Shown here piece after piece: positions 1-8,402 of a DNA stretch of 64,000 nt (position 1 is the first letter of the stretch; each line of letters opens with the position of its first letter). Below the pieces are notes generated by a model that made no database searches, was not told the DNA's origin, and saw only the letters and a program-made list of their open reading frames with translations. Where the stretch lies: the NCBI GenBank assembly GCA_028690445.1, contig JAQVBE010000008.1, forward strand, positions 1-64,000, read 5' to 3'. This DNA comes from Aliarcobacter sp. (GTDB lineage Bacteria > Campylobacterota > Campylobacteria > Campylobacterales > Arcobacteraceae). The translations under genes and the position numbers were made by a program.

Positions 1-65
1 ACTTAACACTTTCACAATTGGCAATATTTTTCGAAGGTAGATTAGATAGTGAGCTTAAAATTTAA
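1..65 (+). CDS. 3' end of an unidentified CDS (partial)
   Basis: Reading from base 3, an open frame runs to a TAA at 63-65 and encodes a 20-residue tail (ends EGRLDSELKI) with normal amino-acid content. It is followed by a strong hairpin plus T-run at 128-156, which fits the end of a plus-strand transcript. The tail is too short for me to name the protein. It could also be a chance open frame. Confidence 0.45.
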   Translation, partial: LTLSQLAIFFEGRLDSELKI

Positions 66-74
66 GTTCAGGTG

Positions 75-94
75 TGATAGGATTTCTCCTATCA
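75..94. other. Perfect 8-bp hairpin, function unknown
   Basis: TGATAGGA (75-82) and TCCTATCA (87-94) form a perfect stem around a TTTC tetraloop. No T-run follows. It lies between the end of the upstream gene and the stronger terminator at 128-151, so it may be part of a 3' UTR structure. Confidence 0.35.
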
Positions 95-127
95 GAATTA
101 CTTTGACACGGAATATTTAACGGTCTC

Positions 128-156
128 GCTAAACTTTAATTAAAGTTTAGCTTTTT
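128..156 (+). terminator. Rho-independent terminator
   Basis: GCTAAACTTTAA (128-139) pairs perfectly with TTAAAGTTTAGC (140-151) and is followed by TTTTT on the plus strand. It fits termination of the upstream plus-strand gene. Being palindromic, the same stem could serve argC arriving from the other side, although no T-run follows on that strand. Confidence 0.7.
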
Positions 157-159
157 AAT

Positions 160-1107
160 TTATGCTTTTAATCCTGCTTTTTCTTCAAGTCCTAACATAA
201 TATTCATATTTTGAACAGCAGCTCCAGAAGCTCCTTTTCCAAGATTATCAAGTCTTGAGATTACTAACATATAATCATCTGATTCATAAACTGAGATTTC
301 GATTCTATTTGTGTTATTACACTTCATAGCATCTAAAAAACCTTCATCTAAATATTGTATATCATCTTCAATAATTTTTACAAACTCTTCATTTTTATAA
401 TACTCTTTGTATAAAGATAATACCTCAGCTTTTGATACATTTTTTTCTAATTCTTCTTTTATTAGATATGACATTACTAACATACCTTGAGCGAAGTTTC
501 CAACGCTAGGAGTAAAAAATGGAGCTGAGTCTAAACCTAAGATATATTTCATTTCAGGCAAATGTTTATGGCTTAATCCTAACGCATAAGGTCTTTGACT
601 TTTATATTTATCTTTATTTTCAGGTGCTTCATAAATATCGATTAAACCTTTTCCACCTCCACTATAACCTGTAATTGAGTGGCAAACTATTTTTTGTTTT
701 TTAGAAACTATATTATTTTCAATTAATGGTTTCATAGCCATTATAAATCCACTTGCATGACAACCAGGAACACAAACTCTTTTCGAGTTTTTTATTTTTT
801 CTCTTTGAGTTGGATTTAGTTCTGCAATTCCATAAGTCCAATCAGAGTTTGTTCTATGAGCTGTACTTGCATCAATTACTTTTGTTGTGTTATTAGTGAT
901 TAGTTTTACAGACTCTTTTGAAGCTTCATCAGGTAAACATAAAAAAACTAAATCGGCTTCATTTAAAAACTTCTTTTTAATCTCTAAATCTTTTTTATCC
1001 TCTTCTTTGATTGTTAATATTTCAAGTTCAGTTCTATCTTTTAGCATTTCATGGATTTTTAATCCTGTTGTTCCAAACTGACCATCTACAAAGATTTTAT
1101 ATTTCAT
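160..1107 (-). CDS. argC: N-acetyl-gamma-glutamyl-phosphate reductase (type 2)
   Basis: This enzyme reduces N-acetylglutamyl-5-phosphate to the semialdehyde with NADPH, the third step of arginine synthesis in the cytoplasm. The 315-aa product begins with an NAD(P)-binding segment (FGTTGLKIHEML, near residue 12). It carries the active-site cysteine in VPGCHASG (about residue 116) and the GYSGGGKG loop (about 147-154). The length fits the short type-2 ArgC family rather than the longer type 1. A good Shine-Dalgarno (AAAGGAAA) lies just before the ATG, within the 15-nt gap after the upstream GNAT gene, so the two are probably cotranscribed. No other arg genes are in the window. Confidence 0.93.
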   Translation of the reverse strand: MKYKIFVDGQFGTTGLKIHEMLKDRTELEILTIKEEDKKDLEIKKKFLNEADLVFLCLPDEASKESVKLITNNTTKVIDASTAHRTNSDWTYGIAELNPTQREKIKNSKRVCVPGCHASGFIMAMKPLIENNIVSKKQKIVCHSITGYSGGGKGLIDIYEAPENKDKYKSQRPYALGLSHKHLPEMKYILGLDSAPFFTPSVGNFAQGMLVMSYLIKEELEKNVSKAEVLSLYKEYYKNEEFVKIIEDDIQYLDEGFLDAMKCNNTNRIEISVYESDDYMLVISRLDNLGKGASGAAVQNMNIMLGLEEKAGLKA

Positions 1108-1122
1108 TCTTATATTTCCTTT

Positions 1123-1686
1123 TTATTTAAATAAGTTTTTTGAAGTATCATATACTAACTCATAATAGTTATTGTTGTTATATGTAAACTCTTTTATTAC
1201 TTCAAGTTTTAATTTTTTTGTATGGGCTTCAAAAGACCTTTGATTTATTTTATTTATGAATGTTACCAAAATAGGAAATCTTTTTGCCATATTTTTTCGT
1301 GCAAAGTCAAATATTTTTTCTAATACTCCACTTCCTCTGTACCCTTTATCCACACAAACTGGTCCATATTGATATGAATTTTGAACAGTAAGCTTTTGAC
1401 CTAAATACTCCAAATTATGTAAATCCTCTACCATAAAAGCAAACATCGGCCACCTTGACCAAAAATTCCAAGAAGCACTCATAACATATGCTACAATCTT
1501 TTCATTCTCAACAGCAATAAATAAACCCTGCTCCAAAGTAATCAAATCAACCATTTGCTCTTTTGTAAAAGCTGTCGTAATAAAACCATCTTTTTTATCT
1601 TCTTGTCTTATAGTATCTATTTGATATTTAGAATGTAACTCTAATACTTTTTCTATATCTTTTATTTGTGCTATCTTATATTCCAT
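1123..1686 (-). CDS. GNAT family N-acetyltransferase
   Basis: This 187-aa protein has the GNAT fold. A central strand pair (LFIAVENEKIVAYVMSA, about 54-71) is followed by the acetyl-CoA-binding loop VDKGYRGSGVLEKIFDFA (about 112-129), which matches the Q/RxxGxG/A signature. The acceptor substrate cannot be read from sequence. It stops 15 nt before argC on the same strand and probably starts that short operon. An acetyl-group role related to arginine synthesis is possible, but the sequence does not show it. Confidence 0.8.
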   Translation of the reverse strand: MEYKIAQIKDIEKVLELHSKYQIDTIRQEDKKDGFITTAFTKEQMVDLITLEQGLFIAVENEKIVAYVMSASWNFWSRWPMFAFMVEDLHNLEYLGQKLTVQNSYQYGPVCVDKGYRGSGVLEKIFDFARKNMAKRFPILVTFINKINQRSFEAHTKKLKLEVIKEFTYNNNNYYELVYDTSKNLFK

Positions 1687-1767
1687 CTTTTTCCCTACAA
1701 ATATCTTTTAATAGAGTATTATATATATCTATCCTATAATATAAGCTTCAAATTTTAAAGGCAAAAC

Positions 1768-4581
1768 ATGACAGATTCAATCAAAATATTTAACGCTTGT
1801 GAAAATAACTTAAAAAATATAAACCTAGAAATACCAAAAAATAAACTTATAGTATTCACAGGACTTTCGGGTTCTGGAAAATCAACATTAGCATTTGATA
1901 CACTTTATGCAGAAGGTCAAAGAAGATATATAGAATCTTTATCTGCATATGCAAGACAATTCTTAGATAAAGTTGGAAAACCAAATGTTGAAAGAATTGA
2001 AGGGCTAACACCTGCCATTGCAATTGATCAAAAAACAACTTCTAAAAATCCAAGATCAACTGTTGGAACTATCACAGAAGTTTATGACTACTTTAGACTT
2101 TTATATGCCCGAATTGGAAAACAACACTGTCATCAATGTGGAGAGCCTATCTCACAAATGAGTGCAAGTGATGTAATCAATCAAGTTTTAACCCTGCCAA
2201 ATGACTCAAAGGTTGTAATCTTAGCTCCACTAATTAATAGAAAAAAAGGAAGTTTCGCAGATTTACTTGAAAGTCTAAGAGGAAAAGGTTATGTAAGAGC
2301 CATGATTGATGGAGTTATGGTTAGACTTGATGAAGAAATCGAACTTGCAAAAACTCAAATGCATACAATCAAAGTTGTAATTGATAGGGTTACAATAAAA
2401 GAAGAAAACAGAGATAGAATTGCTCAGGATATAGAAAAAGGTCTAAAAGAGAGTTTTGGGGAACTTGAAATTGAAGTAATAAACCATGAAGAAGTGGGTG
2501 TTGAAAAACACATTCACTACTCTGAACATATGGCATGTTTTTCTTGTAAAATCTCTTTTGAACCACTTGAACCTTTATCATTTTCTTTTAACTCTCCAAA
2601 AGGTGCTTGTTCATCTTGTGATGGTTTAGGAATTAGATATGCTTTAGATATGAAAAAAGTTATAAATGAAGATTTATCAATTGAAGATGGAGCTATTAGA
2701 GTTATATATGGATTTAATAAAGGTTTTTATTTCAAAATGCTTTTAGCTTTTTGTGAAGGAACTGATATTGCTGTAAATGTTCCTTTTAGAGATTTACCAG
2801 AACATCAAAGAAAAGCTATTTTACATGGAAGTGTTGATGAAGCTACATTTTTTTGGAAAAGACATAAACTTACACGAAAATGGGAAGGTGTAGTAAAACT
2901 TGCTTACGACATGATAAAAGAAGAAAAAGAGATGAGTGAATACATGACTGAAAAGAAATGTGACGCTTGTAATGGAAATAGATTAAAACCCTCTTCTCAA
3001 AGTGTATTTGTAGCAAATAGAACTATAAGTGATATTTTAAATATTCCTATTGAAGATGCTCACGCTTTTTTCCAAGATGATTCAAACTTTGATTATCTAA
3101 ATGAGCAATTTAAAATGATTTCAAAACCAATTCTAAAAGAAATACGAGAAAGAATATTTTTCTTACACGATGTTGGTTTAGGTTATATAACTTTAGGAAG
3201 AGATGCAAGAACTATTTCAGGTGGTGAAGCTCAAAGAATTAGAGTTGCTTCACAAATAGGTTCAGGACTCACAGGAGTTATGTATGTACTTGATGAGCCT
3301 TCTATTGGATTACATGAAAGAGATACAAATAAACTTATCAAAACTTTACGAGCTTTACAAGAAAAAGGAAATACTGTTATTGTAGTTGAACATGATAAAG
3401 AGACTATTCAAGCAGCTGATTATATAGTTGATATTGGACCAAATGCTGGAAAATATGGTGGAGAGATTGTATTTGCTGGAACTTTAAAAGAGATGAACAA
3501 AGCAAAAACTCTAACTGCTAAATATGTAACTGGTGCAAAAAAAATAGATTATGTTCATAACAGACCACAAGAAGAGTTTATTGAAATCAAAAATGTAACA
3601 ATAAACAACATAAAAGATTTAGATGTAAAAATTCCCCTAAAAAATCTATGTGCAATAACAGGAGTTTCAGGAAGTGGTAAATCTTCACTTATTTTACAAA
3701 CCCTACTTCCAGTTGCAAAAGAGCTTTTAAATCGAGCAAGGAAAGTAAAAAAAGTAGATGGAGTAGAAATTGAAGGTTTAGAAAAACTAGACAAAGTTAT
3801 CTACCTTGACCAAAGTCCTATTGGAAGAACTCCACGATCAAATCCTGCAACTTATACTGGACTTATGGATGAAATCAGAGAATTATTTGCAAAAACAAAA
3901 GAAGCCAGTCTTAGAGGTTATAAAATAGGAAGATTCTCTTTTAATGTGAAAGGAGGAAGATGTGAGAAGTGTCAAGGTGAAGGCGAAATCAAAATAGAAA
4001 TGCACTTCTTACCAGATATTATGGTGAAATGTGATGATTGTCATGGTAGAAGATACAACGCTCAAACTTTAGAGATTTTGTACAAAGGTAAAAATATCTC
4101 TGATGTTCTAAATATGAGTGTTGATGAAGCTTTAGAGTTTTTTGCAAAAGTACCAAAATTAAATGCAAAACTTCAAACTTTAAGTGATGTTGGACTTGGA
4201 TATATTACACTTGGACAAAATGCTGTAACACTCTCTGGTGGTGAAGCTCAAAGAATTAAACTATCTAAAGAGTTAAGTAAAAAAGATACTGGAAATACTC
4301 TTTATGTTTTAGATGAACCAACAACTGGTTTACATTTTGCCGATGTTGATAGATTAACAAAAGTATTACATCACTTAGTTGATTTAGGAAACTCTGTACT
4401 TGTAATTGAACATAATCTTGATGTTATTAAAAACTCTGATTGGGTTATTGATATGGGACCTGAGGGTGGAAATAAAGGTGGAATGATTGTTGATGAGGGA
4501 ACACCTGAATTTTTAGCTTCAAATCATAAAATTTCTGGTTCATATACTGGATATTATTTGGATAAAGAGATAAACGGTTAA
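1768..4581 (+). CDS. uvrA: Excinuclease ABC subunit UvrA
   Basis: UvrA is the damage-sensing ATPase of nucleotide excision repair. The 937-aa product has both ABC ATPase modules: Walker A GLSGSGKST near residue 32 and GVSGSGKSS near 635, and ABC signatures TISGGEAQRI and TLSGGEAQRI. Walker B regions read YVLDEPSIGL and YVLDEPTTGL. Zinc-finger CxxC pairs appear near 116 (CHQC), 250 (CFSC...CSSC), 398 (CDAC) and 732-760 (CEKC/CDDC). An SD (AAAGG) precedes the ATG. It overlaps the next gene by one base (TAATG), giving translational coupling. Confidence 0.98.
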   Translation: MTDSIKIFNACENNLKNINLEIPKNKLIVFTGLSGSGKSTLAFDTLYAEGQRRYIESLSAYARQFLDKVGKPNVERIEGLTPAIAIDQKTTSKNPRSTVGTITEVYDYFRLLYARIGKQHCHQCGEPISQMSASDVINQVLTLPNDSKVVILAPLINRKKGSFADLLESLRGKGYVRAMIDGVMVRLDEEIELAKTQMHTIKVVIDRVTIKEENRDRIAQDIEKGLKESFGELEIEVINHEEVGVEKHIHYSEHMACFSCKISFEPLEPLSFSFNSPKGACSSCDGLGIRYALDMKKVINEDLSIEDGAIRVIYGFNKGFYFKMLLAFCEGTDIAVNVPFRDLPEHQRKAILHGSVDEATFFWKRHKLTRKWEGVVKLAYDMIKEEKEMSEYMTEKKCDACNGNRLKPSSQSVFVANRTISDILNIPIEDAHAFFQDDSNFDYLNEQFKMISKPILKEIRERIFFLHDVGLGYITLGRDARTISGGEAQRIRVASQIGSGLTGVMYVLDEPSIGLHERDTNKLIKTLRALQEKGNTVIVVEHDKETIQAADYIVDIGPNAGKYGGEIVFAGTLKEMNKAKTLTAKYVTGAKKIDYVHNRPQEEFIEIKNVTINNIKDLDVKIPLKNLCAITGVSGSGKSSLILQTLLPVAKELLNRARKVKKVDGVEIEGLEKLDKVIYLDQSPIGRTPRSNPATYTGLMDEIRELFAKTKEASLRGYKIGRFSFNVKGGRCEKCQGEGEIKIEMHFLPDIMVKCDDCHGRRYNAQTLEILYKGKNISDVLNMSVDEALEFFAKVPKLNAKLQTLSDVGLGYITLGQNAVTLSGGEAQRIKLSKELSKKDTGNTLYVLDEPTTGLHFADVDRLTKVLHHLVDLGNSVLVIEHNLDVIKNSDWVIDMGPEGGNKGGMIVDEGTPEFLASNHKISGSYTGYYLDKEING

Positions 4582-4934
4582 TGAAAATAGATTACAACAT
4601 CTTCAATCAAAAAACAGCAATAGATAGATTTATTTTTGCTGTTGAAAATGGCTATTATGTGGAAGCTCACGAACTACTTGAAGATGATTGGAATTTTTAT
4701 AAAAAACAAGGGGAATTAAACAAAGCTCTTGTTTTAAAAGGTTTGATAAATGGAGCAACTGCACTTGCACTTTATCACATAAAAAAAAGACCAGAAAGTT
4801 ACAAAAAAGTTTGGCCAGTATTTGAAAAGTATGTTCCACTTTTGGATAATATGGATTTTGAAGAAAAAGAGAAATATTACAAAGTAAAAGATTTATTAAT
4901 TAAATTAAGTAAATATGTAGAAGCTAAGCTATAA
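4581..4934 (+). CDS. DUF309 domain protein
   Basis: This small helical protein of 117 aa carries the DUF309 signature near its start (FAVENGYYVEAHELLEDDW, about residues 16-34, with the HE..ED-W pattern). The start codon overlaps the uvrA stop (TAATG), so it is translated from the uvrA transcript. The biochemical role of DUF309 is not established. Linkage to uvrA suggests only cotranscription here. Confidence 0.85.
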   Translation: MKIDYNIFNQKTAIDRFIFAVENGYYVEAHELLEDDWNFYKKQGELNKALVLKGLINGATALALYHIKKRPESYKKVWPVFEKYVPLLDNMDFEEKEKYYKVKDLLIKLSKYVEAKL

Positions 4935-4951
4935 AAACTATAGCTTAGCTT
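4921..4951. terminator. Bidirectional terminator between convergent genes
   Basis: AAGCTAAGCTATA (4921-4933) and TATAGCTTAGCTT (4939-4951) form a 13-bp perfect stem with a 5-nt loop between two convergent genes. The left arm includes the last codons of the DUF309 gene. Confidence 0.75.
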
Positions 4952-4957
4952 TAAAAG

Positions 4958-5317
4958 TCAAGAAACAGATTCTAAACTCATTAAATATGCTTTTGTTTTC
5001 ATCATATCTTCCGTAGGATACTGATTTTCAACATTACCTCTTTCTACTTTTACATAAAAATCTTTAGATGAACCATTATAACCAAAGTTAGTGTTTGATA
5101 AAACAACTTCATACTTATTTGAAGTACTACTATTACTAGCTTCAACTTTTTTTGTATCTGTTAACTCTTTCTCTTTTGAAATAGCCTCTTGTTGCACCTG
5201 TTGAATAGCTTCTTCAGTTGTAATTTGTGATGATTTAGCTGATTGCTGAACCTTCTGAACTTCTAAAGCTTTATTATCACTAAACTGGTTGATTTTTGGT
5301 AATATTCCATATTCCAT
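4958..5317 (-). CDS. Hypothetical protein, possibly flagellum-associated
   Basis: This 119-aa product has a Gln/Ser/Lys-rich, probably disordered first two thirds and a compact C-terminal part (KDFYVKVERGNVENQYP, about 85-101, then a helix). It has no signal peptide or membrane segment. Upstream on the minus strand there is a TATAAT -10 box and a strong SD (AAAGGAGC). The layout, a disordered N-terminus plus a short conserved tail, recalls small flagellar accessory proteins such as FlaG, but I cannot match it firmly. No flagellar genes lie nearby. Confidence 0.7.
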   Translation of the reverse strand: MEYGILPKINQFSDNKALEVQKVQQSAKSSQITTEEAIQQVQQEAISKEKELTDTKKVEASNSSTSNKYEVVLSNTNFGYNGSSKDFYVKVERGNVENQYPTEDMMKTKAYLMSLESVS

Positions 5318-5447
5318 AATAAGCTCCTTTATAAAAGTTTTATTGCGTATTATACAACTATTTTTTATTTTTTGATAAAAAATTTTTTTATTAAGTTTAT
5401 TTTGATATTATTTGTGGAAAATTCTTTACAACTTATAGGAGAAAAAC

Positions 5448-5507
5448 TTGGAATATAATTCCCGTCAGCTTAATTTTTATAAAAGAAAAAATTTATGGAA
5501 ATTTTAA
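5448..5507 (+). CDS. Possible 19-aa upstream ORF overlapping the CNNM start
   Basis: A TTG codon at 5448 sits 6 nt after a strong SD (AGGAG, 5437-5441). It opens a 19-codon frame ending at TAA 5505-5507, which overlaps the ATG of the following CNNM gene at 5495. That gene has no clear SD of its own. The core YNSRQLNF resembles the YYRRTLNF core of the mini-ORF before the second CNNM gene (10253-10318). Against it, a TATAAT at 5452-5457 lies inside the frame and could be the promoter of the CNNM gene, in which case this ORF would not be in the mRNA. Confidence 0.35.
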   Translation: MEYNSRQLNFYKRKNLWKF

Positions 5508-6544
5508 TATTATTATTTACCATTGTTATTGGTACCGCTTTTTTATGTTCTCTTCTTGAATCTATATTATTATCAACGAATATCACTTACATCTCTGTAT
5601 TAGAAAAAGAGAATCCAAACTCTGGACGACTTCTTAAAAAACTGAAATTAGACATAGATAAATCTATTGCAGCAATTCTTATATTAAGTACAACTGCAAA
5701 TACTTTAGGTGCTGTTGCTATTGGTATTCAAGCTAAAAATGTATTTGAAGGAAATAGTACTTTAATAATGGGAGTTTCTATAATCTTTACATTAGTAGTT
5801 TTATTTTTTTGCGAAATAATTCCTAAAACAATTGGTGCAATTTATTGGAAACAACTAGCAATTTATACTCCAAGAATTATAAATCTATTTATATTTATAA
5901 CTTATCCTTTGGTTATCGTTACTTTATTTATTACAAAAAAAGTTGCTACAGAAACCCATGATAAGATTTCAAGAGAAGAGCTACTTCAATCCACTTTATT
6001 AAGTGAAGAAGAAGGTATTATTGGTGACTTGGAATCAAAAATTATTCAAAATACTCTTGATCTAAATAATAAAAAATTAAAAGATATTTTAACTCCTCGT
6101 TCTGTTATGTATGCAATAGAAAAAAACTCTTTAATCAAAGATATAATTGAAGATAAAAGAACTTTCAAATTTTCAAGAGTTCCTGTATATGAAGGAACAG
6201 TTGATAATATTGTAGGAATAATCCTAACTAAAAAATTATTTAAACAAGCAATAAAAGAGCAAGATATAAGCTTAGAGGATATTATGAAACCAGTATTTAC
6301 TTTACATGAAAGCATCAATGTTGCAAAAGCTTTAAAATTATTTATTCAAAAAAAAGAGCATATGTTTATAGTTCATGATTCATACAATCAAACAGAAGGA
6401 ATTGTAACTTTAGAAGATTGTTTAGAAACACTTTTAGGTCTTGAAATTATGGATGAATTGGACACAACAGCTGATATGAGAAAATTAGCTTTAAATAAAA
6501 TGAAAGCAAAAAGAAAAGAGGAAGAAACGAAGGAAATGTTATGA
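5495..6544 (+). CDS. CNNM/CorC-type membrane protein with CBS pair
   Basis: This 349-aa protein starts with a CNNM (DUF21) transmembrane domain with about four helices (about residues 1-25, 55-78, 85-110 and 120-147), including the family segment CEIIPKTIGAIYWK near 108. It continues with a cytoplasmic CBS pair (about 195-315; LTPRSVMYAIE, RVPVYEG, VTLEDCLETLLG). The C-terminal CorC_HlyC domain of longer members is absent. Family members are linked to magnesium and cobalt handling; old annotations say haemolysin. A paralogue lies at 9168-10256. The last bases overlap a mini-ORF at 6541 (ATGA). Confidence 0.88.
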   Translation: MEILILLFTIVIGTAFLCSLLESILLSTNITYISVLEKENPNSGRLLKKLKLDIDKSIAAILILSTTANTLGAVAIGIQAKNVFEGNSTLIMGVSIIFTLVVLFFCEIIPKTIGAIYWKQLAIYTPRIINLFIFITYPLVIVTLFITKKVATETHDKISREELLQSTLLSEEEGIIGDLESKIIQNTLDLNNKKLKDILTPRSVMYAIEKNSLIKDIIEDKRTFKFSRVPVYEGTVDNIVGIILTKKLFKQAIKEQDISLEDIMKPVFTLHESINVAKALKLFIQKKEHMFIVHDSYNQTEGIVTLEDCLETLLGLEIMDELDTTADMRKLALNKMKAKRKEEETKEML

Positions 6545-6612
6545 GTAGAACATTTAATTTGGGAAATTTACTTCTTACTTTTCCAAATCTACATGGAAAA
6601 AAAAATAAATAA
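6541..6612 (+). CDS. Possible 23-aa ORF coupled to the CNNM stop; alternative DTW N-terminus
   Basis: An ATG at 6541 overlaps the CNNM stop codon (ATGA) and follows AAGGAAA, a better ribosome site than the DTW start at 6593 has. The frame ends at 6610-6612 just after a run of nine A (6597-6605). Losing one A would fuse it to the DTW frame, adding 17 residues to the DTW protein. It may be a coupling peptide, the true but frameshifted DTW N-terminus, or chance. Confidence 0.3.
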   Translation: MSRTFNLGNLLLTFPNLHGKKNK

Positions 6613-7294
6613 AAAAGTCAATGAAAGTGATATATTGCAAATAAAAAAACAAAGAGAAATCTGTTATAAATGTTATCGACCAAAAACTTCATGTATTTGT
6701 GAACATTTAATAAATCCAATAAATACAAATACTAAGTTTGTTATTTTGATGCATCCAAAAGAATTTAGAAAAACGAAAAATGGAACAGGTCATATGACAA
6801 ATAACTCTTTAGAAAATTGTGAGTTATATGTAGGAATTGATTTTACAAATCATAAAAGAGTAAATGAATTATTAAATGATGATAATTATGAATCTTTTAT
6901 TTTATATCCTGATTTAAATAGTATAAAATTAAATACTCAAAAACTTCCAAATGAAAAAAAAGCATTAATTTTTATTATAGATTCGACTTGGCCTTGTTCA
7001 AAGAAAATATTAAGAATTAGTACTAATTTACATAATTTAAGAAAAGTTAGTTTTGAACATGATAAATCTTCTCAATTCAAAATAAAAACTCAACCAAATC
7101 AATATTGTTTATCAACAATTGAATCAACTTTATGTTTATTAGAACAATTAAATCTTCAAAATATAGAAAGTATCCCATCAAAATCATTAGAAAAATTTTT
7201 AATACCCTTTGAAAAAATGGTTGATTATCAAGTAAAATGTGCCTTTGATGAAAATGATATTAGATACAAAATTCCATATAAAAAAGCTATTTAG
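6593..7294 (+). CDS. DTW domain protein (tRNA acp3U-type transferase)
   Basis: The 233-aa product has the N-terminal cysteine cluster CYKCYRPKTSCIC (about 22-34), the HPKEF segment, and the DSTW motif (about 130) that gives the DTW family its name. Characterised members transfer the aminocarboxypropyl group of SAM to uridine in tRNA (acp3U). No SD precedes this ATG, and an upstream mini-ORF at 6541 overlaps it. Translation therefore probably depends on coupling to the CNNM gene, or the true start is hidden by a frameshift. Confidence 0.82.
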   Translation: MEKKINKKVNESDILQIKKQREICYKCYRPKTSCICEHLINPINTNTKFVILMHPKEFRKTKNGTGHMTNNSLENCELYVGIDFTNHKRVNELLNDDNYESFILYPDLNSIKLNTQKLPNEKKALIFIIDSTWPCSKKILRISTNLHNLRKVSFEHDKSSQFKIKTQPNQYCLSTIESTLCLLEQLNLQNIESIPSKSLEKFLIPFEKMVDYQVKCAFDENDIRYKIPYKKAI

Positions 7295-7416
7295 TGTATA
7301 AAATAAACCTTTTATTAAACTTGCATTTAACTAATAATAATTTATTAATGTTTTTAATGAAAATTTGGATATTTTAAAATCTTTATTTATATAAAATTAT
7401 TTTGGAGATTTCTCAA

Positions 7417-8382
7417 ATGCCTAAACTAAAACTTATCGTTTTTGCCTTATTAATTAACTACTCTTTATTTGCAAATACACAAAATTCTTTTGAAATAGAT
7501 TCAAAGAAAAATATAAAATCACTTTTAACTAAAAACTATGAAAATTTATTAATAAGTAAAATAAACCTAGAAAATTATTACTATACAAACGATTTCAGAC
7601 CATATTGGATTAATGAAAAAGGAGTAAAAGATATAGGTTTATCACTTTTAAATAAAATCAAAAATGATCCTGTATTAAAACCTCATGTTATTCAACTATT
7701 TAGATTAGATGAAGTAATAAATGCTTTAAACTCTTTAGATAAATCAAATACAAAATACCTTGAAAATCTTGTAAGAATTGATTTTATGTTAACTGAATTA
7801 TTTGATAGGTATGTTACATACGTAACAAAAGGCTCAATAAAATGGAGTGCTTTTGAAGAAAAATTAACTGAACTTGAAAAAGAAACAGAAATAAAAGCAT
7901 CTTGGGATAAATACTCTTTAAATAAAGATTCAAAACTTTTATTAAAAAAAGTTATTGAAAAAAATGATTTATCAAAGGTTTTAGATGAAATAGATTTTAA
8001 TTATCCCCAATCAAAAGAATTAGTTTTGGCTATTGGTGAACTTGAAAAAATATCAGCAAAAGGTGGTTATACAAAAATTCCTGAATCTAAATCTTTAAGA
8101 GTTGGAGATGTATCACAAACTCTTCCTTTTTTAAGAAAAAGATTATTTGAAAGTAATGATTTAACGGTTCAGTGTAAAAATAATATTAAGAATGAAAATG
8201 CTTTAAATGAAATAAACCCTGAGATTGAAAAGCTAAGTACTAACTGTGAAAATATTTTTGATGAAGATTTAAAAAATGCAGTTATATCTTTTCAAAAAAA
8301 GCATGGTTTATCTTCAGATGGAGTGGTTGGTGGACAAACACAAAGATTTCTTAATATTTCTGCAGATAAAAAATCTCAATAA
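7417..8382 (+). CDS. L,D-transpeptidase (YcbB/LdtD-like), N-terminal part, frameshifted
   Basis: This is the exported N-terminal part of a peptidoglycan L,D-transpeptidase. It has a signal peptide (MPKLKLIVFALLINYSLFA), a helical region with the RPYWI segment, and a peptidoglycan-binding repeat near the end (AVISFQKKHGLSSDGVVGGQT). I place the start at ATG 7417, with GGAG 9 nt upstream, rather than the in-frame TTG at 7402. The frame stops at 8380-8382, exactly where YcbB-type proteins continue into the catalytic domain. The missing continuation lies in the next frame from 8370, so the two halves are one gene split at an A6 run (8368-8373). Confidence 0.85.
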   Translation: MPKLKLIVFALLINYSLFANTQNSFEIDSKKNIKSLLTKNYENLLISKINLENYYYTNDFRPYWINEKGVKDIGLSLLNKIKNDPVLKPHVIQLFRLDEVINALNSLDKSNTKYLENLVRIDFMLTELFDRYVTYVTKGSIKWSAFEEKLTELEKETEIKASWDKYSLNKDSKLLLKKVIEKNDLSKVLDEIDFNYPQSKELVLAIGELEKISAKGGYTKIPESKSLRVGDVSQTLPFLRKRLFESNDLTVQCKNNIKNENALNEINPEIEKLSTNCENIFDEDLKNAVISFQKKHGLSSDGVVGGQTQRFLNISADKKSQ

Positions 8383-8402
8383 TTAGATTAAATTTAGAAA
8401 GA

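Noticed and set aside
1..159. Possible riboswitch or structured RNA at the window start
   Set aside because: The two hairpins are explained as a 3' UTR and terminator of the upstream gene; no known RNA class is recognisable.
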